A stretch of DNA of 64,000 bases. It comes from Hydrogenophaga sp. SL48 (GTDB taxonomy: Bacteria > Pseudomonadota > Gammaproteobacteria > Burkholderiales > Burkholderiaceae_C). The stretch lies in the NCBI RefSeq assembly GCF_021729865.1, contig NZ_CP063400.1:4712001-4776000 (forward strand), in the 5' to 3' direction. Positions 16,516 through 24,982 of the stretch are shown one piece after another. Each line of letters opens with the position of its first letter. Positions within the stretch are counted from its first letter, which is position 1. Below the pieces are notes generated by a model. That model ran no database searches, was not told the DNA's origin, and saw only the letters and a program-made list of their open reading frames with translations. A program made the translations under genes and the position numbers.

Positions 16516-17187
16516 ATGAGCCTTCTTCCGTCTGAAACCACCTGTCACCCCGGTGGTGACACCCCCGCCCAGCCGCAGACCATCGTGGTGCTCGGCATCG
16601 GCAACCTGCTCTGGGCCGACGAAGGTTTTGGCGTGCGCTGCATCGAAGCGCTGCAGCGCCGCTTCGAGTTCGCCGAACACGTCTCGCTCATCGACGGCGG
16701 CACGCAGGGCCTGTACCTGATCCAGCACGTGCAGGCGGCCGACGCGCTGCTGATCTTCGACGCCATCGACTACGGCCTCGAACCCGGCACCCTGAAGCAG
16801 GTGCGCGACGACGCCGTGCCGCGCTTCATGGGCGCCAAGAAGATGAGCCTGCACCAGACCGGTTTCCAGGAGGTGCTGTCGCTCGCGCAGCTCACCGGCA
16901 AGTACCCGACGAACGTGTTGCTGATCGGCTGCCAGCCGCAGGAGCTGGAGGACTACGGCGGCAGCCTGCGCCCGGTGGTGAAGGCCGCGATGGAAGAGGC
17001 GCTGGCCCTGGGCGTGGACCAGATCGCGCGCTGGGGCGGTGAGCCCGCACCGCGCCGCACGCCGCTGGGCGAACGCGAGGCCGTGACCCTGGACGAACTC
17101 GCGCTGGCCGCCTACGAAACCCAACGGCCCGCATCCGACGCGGCCTGCCGGATCGGCGACGACCGCTTCATGCCCAAGGAAGCCTGA
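16516..17187 (+). CDS. hoxM: Hydrogenase maturation endopeptidase (HoxM/HupD)
   Basis: 223 residues. Cytoplasmic HybD-type protease that cuts the HoxG C-terminal peptide once nickel is in place. IVVLGIGNLLWADEGFGVRC holds the metal-binding Glu/Asp, LIDGGTQGL and LLIFDAIDYG hold the next acidic residue, and SLHQTGFQEVL holds the histidine. The 20 residues before IVVLG and about 40 at the C-terminus are longer than in the shortest members. The ATG at 16516 is chosen from the open frame because the fold begins soon after it. Confidence 0.95.
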   Translation: MSLLPSETTCHPGGDTPAQPQTIVVLGIGNLLWADEGFGVRCIEALQRRFEFAEHVSLIDGGTQGLYLIQHVQAADALLIFDAIDYGLEPGTLKQVRDDAVPRFMGAKKMSLHQTGFQEVLSLAQLTGKYPTNVLLIGCQPQELEDYGGSLRPVVKAAMEEALALGVDQIARWGGEPAPRRTPLGEREAVTLDELALAAYETQRPASDAACRIGDDRFMPKEA

Positions 17188-17190
17188 GCC

Positions 17191-17496
17191 ATGTGCATCG
17201 GTTTGCCCATGCAGGTCACCACCACCGAGCCCGGCCACGCCTGGTGCGAAGGCCGCGGCGAGCGCCGCCGTGTCACCACGGCGCTGGTCGGTCCGCTGGA
17301 GCCCGGCGACTGGTTGCTGGTGTTCCTGGGCGACGCGCGCGAACGCATCGACGCCACCCGCGCCGCTGAAGTCAACACCGCGCTGGACCTCGTGCTCGGC
17401 GCCATGCAGGGCTTCGATGCCAGCGGCGACGCGGGCTTCACCCTGCCTTCCCAGATGACGGCCGAACAGCTGAAACAGCTCTCCGGTCAGCTTTAA
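17191..17496 (+). CDS. hoxL: HypC/HupF-family hydrogenase chaperone (HoxL)
   Basis: 101 residues. The essential N-terminal cysteine is present (MCIGLPMQV), followed by the beta-barrel of the HypC family with GDWLLVFLGDARERID. HoxL works with HypC in handing the Fe(CN)2CO unit to the oxygen-tolerant large subunit. It starts 3 bp after hoxM. A second, separate HypC is encoded at 23496. Confidence 0.94.
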   Translation: MCIGLPMQVTTTEPGHAWCEGRGERRRVTTALVGPLEPGDWLLVFLGDARERIDATRAAEVNTALDLVLGAMQGFDASGDAGFTLPSQMTAEQLKQLSGQL

Positions 17497-17516
17497 AACT
17501 TCACTCAGGAGACCCC

Positions 17517-18023
17517 ATGAACACTGCCACAGAAACCCCCAGCCGTGCCTTTGCGCTGCCCGTGCCCGACACCAACCCCGCGCCCCCGCTGGTGATGCGT
17601 CTGGCGCGCGACTTCGGTGCCGCCTGGGTCGAAGAGACCACCGTGGCCGCCTGGAGCGCGGGCGGCGGTGACCGCGTCGTGCTGCTCGCCGGCGACCCGG
17701 TGCGTTTCCCCGAAGGCCAGGACGTGGCGGCGGTGTTGCCCGAGCTGATGAAGAGCTTCCCCAACCGCTTCCAGATCGCCGTGGTGCCGCGCGACAACGA
17801 GGACGCGGTGGCGCGCCGCTACGGCTCGCAACGCTGGCCCACGCTGCTGTTCTTTCGCGACGGCCAGTACGTCACCGCCATCGCCGGCATGCAGGACTGG
17901 GACGTGTACCTGAACGGCGTGGCCGCCGCGCTCACCATGCCGCCCTCGCGCCCGCCCACCATCGGCATCCCGGTGGTGAGCCAGGGCGGCGCTGGCGCCA
18001 GCAGCGACAGCAGCTGCCACTGA
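17517..18023 (+). CDS. hoxO: HyaE-family thioredoxin-like chaperone (HoxO/HupG)
   Basis: 168 residues with a thioredoxin-like fold but no CxxC pair. The region RFQIAVVPRDNEDAVARRYG and the cis-Pro strand RWPTLLFFRDGQYV match the HyaE/HupG family. These proteins bind the Tat signal of the small subunit and hold it back until both subunits mature, so HoxK is the likely partner. A Ser/Gly tail (GASSDSSCH) ends the protein. Confidence 0.92.
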   Translation: MNTATETPSRAFALPVPDTNPAPPLVMRLARDFGAAWVEETTVAAWSAGGGDRVVLLAGDPVRFPEGQDVAAVLPELMKSFPNRFQIAVVPRDNEDAVARRYGSQRWPTLLFFRDGQYVTAIAGMQDWDVYLNGVAAALTMPPSRPPTIGIPVVSQGGAGASSDSSCH

Positions 18024-18049
18024 ACCCCACAGACCACCAAGGACACCCC

Positions 18050-18931
18050 ATGAAAGACTTCCCCATTCCGCTCGTCGCCCTCGGCCCGGGCACCCAGTCC
18101 GAAGACGAGTCGCTGGACTACCTGCCCATGCCCAAGGACATGGACACCTACCGCCCGCCGGTGTTGCCCGAGCCCGAAGAGCTGGCCGGTCGCGACGCGG
18201 CCCGCGCGGTGCTGGACCAGGTGCTGGCGCTGCTCGACCGCACGGCCGAGCGCGGCCCGGGCGGCCAGGTGTCGCTGACCGCGTTGCCCGCGGCCGACCT
18301 GCGGCTGGTCAACCAGATCATGGGCGAGGGCGAGGCCAGCGCCCTGGTGCGCGAAGAAGACGGCGCGCTCGAAGTGCGCATCCAGGAGGCGGTGCTCGCG
18401 GGCGTGTGGCGCCTCATCACCTTCCGCACGGTGGACGGCGAACGCATGCTGATCGACGACGTGATCGAGGTCGGCCCGGTGCCCGCGCTGCTGCGCGCCA
18501 TCGCGGTCGACGATGTGTGGCCCCAGGGCAGCATGCCGCAGTGGGCCGGCCCGCTGCCGCCCAACGTGCAGAACGCGCCCCTGCTGGTGGAAGAGATCCG
18601 CGACCAGGTCGCGGGATGGAAACCCGGCCAGGTCTCGCACGTGGTCAACCTCACGCTGCTGCCGGTCACGCCCGAAGACATCGGCTTTCTCGACCACCAC
18701 CTGGGCACCGGCCGCGTGCTCATGCTCTCGCGCGGTTACGGCAACTGCCGCATCTCCAACACGCGCTTGCCCAACTGCTGGCGCGTGGTGTACTACAACT
18801 CGATGGACAAGGTGATCCTCAACACGGTCGAGGTGGTGGACATGCCCGAGGTGGCCATGGCCGCTCCCGAAGACCTGCGCGATTCGCACGAGCGCCTGCT
18901 CGACGTGGTGACCTACCTCGAAGGGGTGTGA
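18050..18931 (+). CDS. hoxQ: HyaF-family hydrogenase maturation protein (HoxQ/HupH)
   Basis: 293 residues. A family-specific maturation factor for the small subunit of oxygen-tolerant hydrogenases. Recognisable blocks are FPIPLVALGPGTQSEDE at the N-terminus and, in the C-terminal half, LSRGYGNCRISNTRLPNCWR and YYNSMDKVILNTVEVV. HoxO and HoxQ together are thought to guide HoxK Fe-S assembly. A ribosome-binding AAGGA precedes the ATG. Confidence 0.94.
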   Translation: MKDFPIPLVALGPGTQSEDESLDYLPMPKDMDTYRPPVLPEPEELAGRDAARAVLDQVLALLDRTAERGPGGQVSLTALPAADLRLVNQIMGEGEASALVREEDGALEVRIQEAVLAGVWRLITFRTVDGERMLIDDVIEVGPVPALLRAIAVDDVWPQGSMPQWAGPLPPNVQNAPLLVEEIRDQVAGWKPGQVSHVVNLTLLPVTPEDIGFLDHHLGTGRVLMLSRGYGNCRISNTRLPNCWRVVYYNSMDKVILNTVEVVDMPEVAMAAPEDLRDSHERLLDVVTYLEGV

Positions 18932-18933
18932 AC

Positions 18934-19176
18934 ATGGCCGGCGCGGACCTCTCCAACGGATTCGAGGGCTTCGAAGGCTCGTACCTGGGCAACCGCGATG
19001 TGCTGCGCCCCGGCTCGCGCCTCGAATGCAAGATCTGCTGGTGGGTCTACGACCCGGCGCTCGGCGACCCGCAATGGCAGATCGCCCCCGGCACACCGTT
19101 CGCCGACTTGCCGCCGCACTGGCGCTGCCCGAACTGCGATGGCGATGCCGAGCAGTTCCTGATGCTGGAGGATTGA
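18934..19176 (+). CDS. hoxR: Rubredoxin (HoxR/HupI)
   Basis: 80 residues. Two iron-binding pairs, LECKICWWVYDP and WRCPNCDGD, frame the rubredoxin knuckle, with GDPQWQIAPGTPFADLPPHW between them. In oxygen-tolerant systems this rubredoxin helps mature the special proximal cluster in air. The ATG is 2 bp after hoxQ. WW replaces the usual Gly-Tyr after the first CxxC, as in other hydrogenase rubredoxins. Confidence 0.95.
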   Translation: MAGADLSNGFEGFEGSYLGNRDVLRPGSRLECKICWWVYDPALGDPQWQIAPGTPFADLPPHWRCPNCDGDAEQFLMLED

Positions 19177-19177
19177 G

Positions 19178-19762
19178 ATGAACTCCCTGCGCCGCTCCGC
19201 GTCTTCCCCCTTGCAGGGGGACCTCACCAGCAGCCCGGCAGAGCCGGCGCTGCGGTGTGTGCTGGACATGCGCGTGCAGACCCTGGTGGACTTCTACCGC
19301 CACGTGCAGACCGAGCGCATGGTGGGCATCCCTTTGCTGAACCCGGCCCTGTGCGTGGAGGCGGTCGGCTTCGAGTGGGCCGAAGGAGAAGAGGGCGCCG
19401 AGCCCGTGGCCGAAGGGGTGCTCATCACGCCCTGGTTCATGAGCCTGCTGCGCCTGCCTTCGATGAACCTCCCCCACGGCCACCGCGTGGGCTGCAAGTT
19501 CGTGCGGAACTTCGGCAGCGAACGCTTTGATTTCATCGGCGCACACGATCCCGCCATCGGCTACCACGAGACCTGTGCGCTGTTCTCCCCCATGAACGGT
19601 TTCACCGGCCAGGACCTGGCGCGCGAGACCGCGCAGGCTTCGCTGGCGCTGGTCCGTCCCCAGCCCGAACCCGACGCGGTGCCGCCCGTGGCGGCCGAGC
19701 CGCTGCCGCCGCGCCGCGGATTTTTCATGGCCCGCCGCCCGGACGCGGGAGCATCCGCATGA
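19178..19762 (+). CDS. hoxT: Hydrogenase maturation protein HoxT/HupJ with a repeat-derived N-terminus
   Basis: 194 residues. HupJ family, associated with maturation of the uptake hydrogenase: RVQTLVDFYRHVQTERMVGI, ALCVEAVGFEWAEG, TPWFMSLLRLP, GSERFDFIGAHDP and the closing TCALFSPMNGF. Residues 2-27 (SLRRSASSPLQGDLTSSP onward) are encoded by a type A dispersed repeat (R4) that runs in frame. The ATG at 19178 has GGAGG 8-12 bases upstream inside hoxR, so the extension is probably translated. An alternative start near 19268 would give a normal HupJ but lacks a clear ribosome-binding site. Confidence 0.9.
   Translation: MNSLRRSASSPLQGDLTSSPAEPALRCVLDMRVQTLVDFYRHVQTERMVGIPLLNPALCVEAVGFEWAEGEEGAEPVAEGVLITPWFMSLLRLPSMNLPHGHRVGCKFVRNFGSERFDFIGAHDPAIGYHETCALFSPMNGFTGQDLARETAQASLALVRPQPEPDAVPPVAAEPLPPRRGFFMARRPDAGASA
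19182..19253. repeat. Dispersed palindromic repeat R4, type A, within hoxT coding sequence
   Basis: CCCTGCGCCGCTCCGCGTCT, a CCCCCTTGCAGGGGG hairpin and GCCCGGCAGAGCCGG match the type A consensus. It lies between the hoxT ribosome-binding site plus ATG and the conserved part of the gene, in frame. Confidence 0.7.
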
Positions 19763-20931
19763 GCTTGGTCACCCCGGTGAACGATCTGTCCGCGCTGGCC
19801 GGCCGCCTGCGCGTGGCGCCGGGCGCGCCGCTGCCGCTGGCCTTGCAGAGCAGCCGCCAGGACTGGGCTCCAAGGCTCGCACGCGGGCAGGCCGCGAGCG
19901 CCTTGCCCGGCCTGACGGCCAGCCTGTTCAACCTCTGCAGCCACGCGCACCGCCTGTGTTCGCAGCTCGCCATCGAGGCCGCCGCGCCCGGCCTGCTGCC
20001 CGCGCCCTCGCAGGTGGCGCAGCGCCTGCGCACCGAGACCGCGCAGGAACACATCCGCCGCATCGGCCTGGACTGGCCGCGCCTGCTGGCCACCGACGCG
20101 CAGGGGTCGTGGGCCACCCTGGCGCAGGCCGCCCTGCAGGCCTGTCCGCTGCTCGCGCCCACCGCCGCAGCCGACCCCTGGCCCGCCACGCTCGCCTGGC
20201 TGGAGGATCAGCTGCTGCAGATGCCGGCCACCACCTGGCAACGTGCCTGGCAGGCCTGCGGTGCCGACTGGCTGCTCGACTGGAGCCACCGCCACACCGG
20301 CTGGCTGCCCACGCTGCTGCGCGTCGCGCGCGAGGCCGACACGGCGGCCCTGCTGGACCCGGCCACGGCCTTGCGTGCCCACGCAGACCTTGTGGGCCAA
20401 CGCAGTTTGTCCGCTGCGCTGGCACTCACGCCCGGCTTCGCGCTGCTCCCCCTGTGGCACGGCGCCCCGGCCCACACCGGCCACTGGACGCGCCTGAACG
20501 ACCTGCCCGGCGGCCTGCCGCTCACGCCCTGGGCGCTGCTGGGCAGCCGCATCGCCGAACTGATCCGCCTCTGCAAGCCCGATGCGCCAGGGCAGGGCGG
20601 CGCGGCCTGGCTGTCCTTCGGGTCGCTGAACACCGGGCCGCACCAGGGCATGGCCTGGGTGGAGATGGCGCGTGGCCTGCTGGTGCACCAGGTGGAGATC
20701 GACCGCGCAGATGGCGGCGCGCGCGCGGCCGATTGCCGTGTGCTCGCACCGACCGAATGGAACTTCCACCCGCAGGGTGTGGTGGCCCAACACATCGCCG
20801 GGTTGAACGCCACCGAACCCGCCGCGACCGTGGAGCGCCGCGTGCGCCTGCTCATGGCCGCGTTCGACCCCTGCGTGCCGTTTGACGTGGCGCACGGTGT
20901 ACCCACCTCGAAGGAGGCACACCATGCATGA
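19759..20931 (+). CDS. hoxV: Hydrogenase expression protein HoxV/HupK, large-subunit-like scaffold
   Basis: 390 residues. A distant relative of the large subunit that lacks the full Ni site and is thought to hold the Fe(CN)2CO unit during assembly. Conserved traces are LFNLCSHAHRLCSQLAIEA in place of the N-terminal CxxC block, EWNFHPQGVVAQ, and FDPCVPFDVAHGV near the C-terminus in place of the last CxxC. The start overlaps hoxT by 4 bp. Middle portions are Ala/Leu-rich and poorly conserved. Confidence 0.92.
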   Translation: MSLVTPVNDLSALAGRLRVAPGAPLPLALQSSRQDWAPRLARGQAASALPGLTASLFNLCSHAHRLCSQLAIEAAAPGLLPAPSQVAQRLRTETAQEHIRRIGLDWPRLLATDAQGSWATLAQAALQACPLLAPTAAADPWPATLAWLEDQLLQMPATTWQRAWQACGADWLLDWSHRHTGWLPTLLRVAREADTAALLDPATALRAHADLVGQRSLSAALALTPGFALLPLWHGAPAHTGHWTRLNDLPGGLPLTPWALLGSRIAELIRLCKPDAPGQGGAAWLSFGSLNTGPHQGMAWVEMARGLLVHQVEIDRADGGARAADCRVLAPTEWNFHPQGVVAQHIAGLNATEPAATVERRVRLLMAAFDPCVPFDVAHGVPTSKEAHHA

Positions 20932-21271
20932 AGCCAGCCTCGCCGGCGGCGTGTTGCAGCTGGTCGAAGACACGGCGGTGAGCGAAGGGTTTTCGCGCCT
21001 GCTGTCGCTGCGGCTCGAAGCCGGCCAGCTCGCGGGGGTGGACGTGCGCGCCCTGCGTTTTGCGCTGGAGAGCCTGGCGCCCGGCACCGTGCTGGAGGGC
21101 GCTGTGATCGATATTGAAGAACCGCCCGGCCAGGCCTGGTGCATGGGCTGCGCCCAGACCGTGGCCATCCACCAGCGCGGCGACGCCTGCCCGGGTTGCG
21201 GCAGCTACCAGCTGCAACCCACGGGCGGCATGGAATTGCGTGTGATTGACATGCAAGTCAGTGATGATTGA
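20924..21271 (+). CDS. hypA: Nickel insertion protein HypA
   Basis: 115 residues. It begins MHEASLAGG; His2 and Glu3 bind nickel. Two CxxC pairs (WCMGC and ACPGCG) form the structural zinc site. It delivers nickel to the large subunits with HypB. The ATG at 20924 has AAGGAGG in front and lies 8 bp inside hoxV. Confidence 0.96.
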   Translation: MHEASLAGGVLQLVEDTAVSEGFSRLLSLRLEAGQLAGVDVRALRFALESLAPGTVLEGAVIDIEEPPGQAWCMGCAQTVAIHQRGDACPGCGSYQLQPTGGMELRVIDMQVSDD

Positions 21272-21290
21272 ATGAACCAGGAGACAGACC

Positions 21291-22340
21291 ATGTGTGTTG
21301 TGTGTGGATGCAGTGACAACAGCCCGGGCCATGCCCGGCATATCCAGACCCACGCGGGCGAGGCCGGCGTGGTGCAGGTGAACCCTGGCAACGGCGACCT
21401 GCACTTCGGTGCCGGCGCGGCCCGCGTGTCGGTGCCCGGCATGAGCCAGGCCCGCGCCATCAAGCTGGAGACCGACATCCTCGGCGCCAACAACCGCGTG
21501 GCCCAGCAGAACCGTGCGCACTTCGAAGCGCACGGCGTGACCGCGCTCAACCTCGTGTCCAGCCCGGGCTCGGGCAAGACCACGCTGCTGTGCGCGACCA
21601 TCGAAGCGTTGAAAAAGCACGCGCCCGGCCTGCACGTCGCGGTGATCGAAGGCGATCAGCAAACCAGCTTCGACGCCGACCGCATCCGCGCCACCGGCGC
21701 GCCCGCGATCCAGGTCAACACCGGCAAGGGCTGCCACCTCGACGCGCCCATGGTGAGCGAGGCCTTTGCGCAGCTGCACAGCCACGACGATCACGGCCAT
21801 CACAGCCATCACAGCCATCACAGCCATCACAGCCATCACAGCCATGACCACGACCACCACGATCACGGGCATGGTCACCACCACCATGACGGTGCGCACA
21901 GCCTGCTGTTCATCGAAAACGTAGGCAACCTCGTCTGCCCCGCCGTGTGGGACCTGGGCGAGGCCGCCAAGGTCGCCATCCTCTCGGTGACCGAGGGCGA
22001 AGACAAGCCGCTCAAGTACCCCGACATGTTCGCTGCGGCATCGCTCATGGTGCTCAACAAGACCGACCTGCTGCCGCACGTGAAGTTCGACGTGGCGCGC
22101 TGCATCGAGCTTGCCCGGCGTGTGAACCCGACAATTGAAATCATTCAGCTCTCGGCCACCACGGGCGAAGGCATGGACGCCTGGTTGCACTGGCTCGACC
22201 ACGCCATGGGCCAAGGCCATCACCACCACGAAGAACCTGCGCCTTCGGCGTCTGAAGCTGCGTTGCGTGATCGTGTGGCACAGCTCGAAGCCGAGCTGGC
22301 GCAAGCCCGCGCAGCCTTGTCTGCAGACGCCACGCATTGA
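21291..22340 (+). CDS. hypB: Nickel-handling GTPase HypB with an internal histidine-rich loop
   Basis: 349 residues, longer than usual. The N-terminal nickel motif is CVVCGC (2-7). The G domain follows with [10 protein letters not shown] (91-100), [14 protein letters not shown], the Zn/Ni switch residues C148-H149 in [16 protein letters not shown] and NKTDLLP. Between [14 protein letters not shown] and LLFIENVG, residues 163-203 contain 24 histidines in 41. In most HypB proteins a His-rich stretch lies near the N-terminus, not here. A second HHHHEE and a coiled coil end the protein. It likely stores nickel as well as inserting it. GGAGA lies 7 bases before the ATG. Confidence 0.96.
   Translation: MCVVCGCSDNSPGHARHIQTHAGEAGVVQVNPGNGDLHFGAGAARVSVPGMSQARAIKLETDILGANNRVAQQNRAHFEAHGVTALNLVSSPGSGKTTLLCATIEALKKHAPGLHVAVIEGDQQTSFDADRIRATGAPAIQVNTGKGCHLDAPMVSEAFAQLHSHDDHGHHSHHSHHSHHSHHSHDHDHHDHGHGHHHHDGAHSLLFIENVGNLVCPAVWDLGEAAKVAILSVTEGEDKPLKYPDMFAAASLMVLNKTDLLPHVKFDVARCIELARRVNPTIEIIQLSATTGEGMDAWLHWLDHAMGQGHHHHEEPAPSASEAALRDRVAQLEAELAQARAALSADATH
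21792..21845 (+). repeat. 9-bp tandem repeat encoding HHS units in hypB
   Basis: One imperfect copy and five perfect copies of CACAGCCAT lie head to tail. They encode the His-His-Ser units of the HypB loop. The array is in frame in multiples of three codons, so slippage would lengthen or shorten the loop without breaking the gene. Confidence 0.9.
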
Positions 22341-22353
22341 CTCTGGGCCAACG

Positions 22354-23505
22354 ATGAACCGCGCTGCTTTGCCCACCGTGCTCGCCTGCGGCGCCTGGCT
22401 GAAAAACGCCGCCTGCCTGCTGGTGGATGGCCCGCCGGTCTGGTCGGCGGTGCACGGAGACCTCAGCGACCCGGCGGCCTGCGCCGCACTCGAAGCTTCG
22501 GTGCAGGCCCTGCTGGCTGAACACGGCGCGCCCATCGCGGCGGTGGCGCACGACCTGCACCCGGACTTCTTCAGCACCCAGCTCGCGGTGCAGCTCGCCG
22601 CCACGCTCGGCGTGCCCGCCATCGGCGTGCAGCACCACCACGCACACATCGCGGCCGTGGTGGCCGAACACCGCATCGAAGGCCCCGTCATTGGCCTCGC
22701 GCTCGATGGTGTGGGCCTGGGCACAGACGGCCAAGCCTGGGGTGGTGAACTGCTCTGGGTGGACGGCGCGAACTGGCAGCGCCTGGGCCACTTCACGCCC
22801 CTCGCCTTGCCCGGCGGCGACCGCGCCGCGCGCGAGCCCTGGCGCATGGCGGCGAGCGCCTTGCACGCGCTCGGCAGAGGCGATGAAATCACCACCCGTT
22901 TCGCGCCGCAAGTCGGTGAGGCCGTGGCGTCAGTCGTGCAGCAGATGTTGGCCAAAAACCTGAACTGCCCCGTCACCAGCAGCACCGGCCGCTGGTTCGA
23001 CGCGGCGGCCGGTGCGTTGGGCCTGAGCGTGCGCCAGACCGACGAGGCCCAGGCCGCCATCGCACTCGAAGCCGCCGCCGCGCGCTGGCTCGCCCAACAC
23101 CCCCACACCGCGCCGCTGCCCGGCGCGGTCATCGACGCCCAGAACCGCCTCGACCTGCGCGGCCTCATGCTCGCGCTGTTCGACGCCGGCCCCGATGGCG
23201 TGGACGCTGCGGCCGCGGGCTTCCACCTCGCGCTGGCCGATGCGCTGGCCGAGTGGGCTGTCCGTGCCGCCCAAGAACGCGGCAGCCGCGACGTGTGCCT
23301 CGGCGGCGGCTGCTTCTTCAACCGCATCCTGCGCGAGCGGATCACCGAGCGTCTGCAGGTGGCGCACCTGCGTGTGCACCGGCCACTCGACAAAGGCTGC
23401 GGCGACGCCGGCCTCGCGCTCGGCCAGGCCTGGGTCGCGGCCCGGCAGCTGGCCGCGATCACTTCACAAGAACAACCCACGAAAGAGACCGAACCATGTG
23501 TCTAG
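22354..23505 (+). CDS. hypF: Short HypF: carbamoyltransferase domain only
   Basis: 383 residues, about half of a standard HypF. Only the C-terminal Kae1-like carbamoyltransferase domain is present: VQHHHAHIAAVVAEH (metal site), LALDGVGLGTDGQAWGGELL, TSSTGRWFDAAAGALG and CLGGGCFFNRILRERI. The acylphosphatase, zinc-finger and YrdC-like domains are absent. Cupriavidus necator (Ralstonia eutropha) has a short HypF1 of this kind beside its hydrogenase genes. Carbamoyl phosphate activation would then depend on another protein. ATG at 22354 is 13 bp after hypB. The 3' end overlaps hypC by 10 bp. Confidence 0.92.
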   Translation: MNRAALPTVLACGAWLKNAACLLVDGPPVWSAVHGDLSDPAACAALEASVQALLAEHGAPIAAVAHDLHPDFFSTQLAVQLAATLGVPAIGVQHHHAHIAAVVAEHRIEGPVIGLALDGVGLGTDGQAWGGELLWVDGANWQRLGHFTPLALPGGDRAAREPWRMAASALHALGRGDEITTRFAPQVGEAVASVVQQMLAKNLNCPVTSSTGRWFDAAAGALGLSVRQTDEAQAAIALEAAAARWLAQHPHTAPLPGAVIDAQNRLDLRGLMLALFDAGPDGVDAAAAGFHLALADALAEWAVRAAQERGSRDVCLGGGCFFNRILRERITERLQVAHLRVHRPLDKGCGDAGLALGQAWVAARQLAAITSQEQPTKETEPCV

Positions 23506-23816
23506 CCATTCCCGCCCAGCTGGTGGAGCTGCGCCCCAACGACCAGGCCGTGGTCAACCTCGGCGGCATCCGCAAAGAGATCTCCATCGCGCTGGTGGAG
23601 GGTGTGCAGGTGGGCGACTACGTGATCGTGCACGTGGGCCACGCCATTGGCGTCATCGACCCGGAAGAGGCCGAACGCACCTTGGCGCTGTTCGCCGAGA
23701 TGCAGTCGACCGGGGAGGAGGGACCCAGCGCCGGGCCGCCCCAAGCTGGGTCAGCCCCCTTGGGGGGCAGCGAACCACACGAAGTGGGGAGCGTGGGGGC
23801 GGAGGTCCTTTCATGA
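23496..23816 (+). CDS. hypC: HypC chaperone with a repeat-encoded C-terminal tail
   Basis: 106 residues; the usual length is about 80-95. The N-terminal MCLAIPAQLVEL with the essential Cys2, then GGIRKEISIALVEGVQVGDYV and VHVGHAIGVIDPEEAERTL are standard. From about residue 74 the frame runs through a type B repeat (R5) and adds roughly 30 residues rich in Gly, Pro and Ser (GPSAGPPQAGSAPLGG) before stopping inside the hypD start. HypC with HypD carries the Fe(CN)2CO group. Confidence 0.94.
   Translation: MCLAIPAQLVELRPNDQAVVNLGGIRKEISIALVEGVQVGDYVIVHVGHAIGVIDPEEAERTLALFAEMQSTGEEGPSAGPPQAGSAPLGGSEPHEVGSVGAEVLS
23722..23803. repeat. Dispersed palindromic repeat R5, type B inverted, coding the HypC tail
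   Basis: GCCGGGCCGCCCCAAGCTGG, CCCCCTTGGGGGG and a closing GAGCGTGGGGGC are the reverse complement of the type B repeat. The hypC frame reads through all of it and ends in the hypD start codon. Confidence 0.7.
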
Positions 23817-24982
23817 AATACATCGACGAATTCCGCGACGGCGACCTCGCCCGCCAGATCGGCGCACGCATCGCCGCCGAAGCCCGCCCGGACCGCCGCT
23901 ACAGCTTCATGGAGTTCTGCGGTGGCCACACACACGCCATCAGCCGCTACGGCGTGCTGGAACTGCTGCCGTCCAACGTGCGCATGATCCACGGCCCGGG
24001 CTGCCCGGTCTGCGTGCTGCCCATCGGCCGCATCGACCTCGCGATCCGCCTCGCGCTGGAGCGCGGCGCCATCGTCTGCACCTACGGGGACACCATGCGC
24101 GTGCCTGCCAGCGACAGCCTCTCGCTCATCAAGGCCAAGGCGCGCGGCGGCGACATCCGCATGGTCTATTCTGCGGCCGACGCCATGGCCATCGCCCGCG
24201 CGAATCCGCAGCGTGAGGTGGTGTTCTTCGCCATCGGTTTCGAGACCACCACGCCGCCCACGGCGCTCGCCATCCGCGACGCGGCGCGCGAGGACCTGGC
24301 CAACTTCAGCGTGTTGTGCTGCCACGTGCTCACGCCCTCGGCCATCACCCACATCCTCGAATCGCCCGAGGTGCGCCAGCTCGGCACGGTGCCCATCGAC
24401 GGCTTCATCGGCCCGGCGCACGTGAGCATCGTGATCGGCTCCGCGCCCTACGACCACTTCGCCGAGGAATACCGCAAGCCGGTGGTGATCGCCGGCTTCG
24501 AGCCGCTGGACGTGATGCAGGCCATCCTGATGCTGGTGCGCCAGGTCAACGAGGGCCGAGCCCACGTGGAAAACGAATTCACCCGCGCCGTCACGCCCGA
24601 GGGCAACCTCAAGGCCCAGGCCCTGGTGTCCGAGGTGTTCGAGCTGCGGCCGAGCTTCGAGTGGCGCGGCCTGGGCGAGGTGCCCTACAGCGCGCTCAAG
24701 ATCCGCGAGGCCTTTGCCGCCTTCGACGCCGAGCGCCGTTTCGACCTGAGCTACACGCCCGTGGCCGACAACAAGGCCTGCGAGTGCGGCGCGATCCTGC
24801 GCGGCGTGAAGAAGCCGACCGACTGCAAGATCTTCGGCACCGTCTGCACGCCCGAAAACCCGGTCGGCTCCTGCATGGTGTCGAGCGAAGGCGCCTGCGC
24901 CGCGCACTACACCTACGGACGCTTCAGGGACATCCCCATCGTCGCCGCCACCGCCCCTGTCATCGAGGAGGCCACTCCATGA
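23813..24982 (+). CDS. hypD: Hydrogenase maturation protein HypD
   Basis: 389 residues. It is the scaffold on which Fe(CN)2CO is built. Conserved blocks: FMEFCGGHTHAI, MIHGPGCPVCVLP, FFAIGFETTTPPTA and the C-terminal [4Fe-4S] cysteine set in ACECGAILRG, DCKIFGTVCTPENPVGSCM and EGACAAHYTYGR. The ATG overlaps the hypC stop by 4 bp; GGAGG precedes it inside the repeat-coded hypC tail. Confidence 0.97.
   Translation: MKYIDEFRDGDLARQIGARIAAEARPDRRYSFMEFCGGHTHAISRYGVLELLPSNVRMIHGPGCPVCVLPIGRIDLAIRLALERGAIVCTYGDTMRVPASDSLSLIKAKARGGDIRMVYSAADAMAIARANPQREVVFFAIGFETTTPPTALAIRDAAREDLANFSVLCCHVLTPSAITHILESPEVRQLGTVPIDGFIGPAHVSIVIGSAPYDHFAEEYRKPVVIAGFEPLDVMQAILMLVRQVNEGRAHVENEFTRAVTPEGNLKAQALVSEVFELRPSFEWRGLGEVPYSALKIREAFAAFDAERRFDLSYTPVADNKACECGAILRGVKKPTDCKIFGTVCTPENPVGSCMVSSEGACAAHYTYGRFRDIPIVAATAPVIEEATP

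Noticed and set aside
21792..21845. Short tandem repeats as a possible CRISPR array
   Set aside because: The unit is 9 bp with no spacers and encodes His-His-Ser in frame within hypB.
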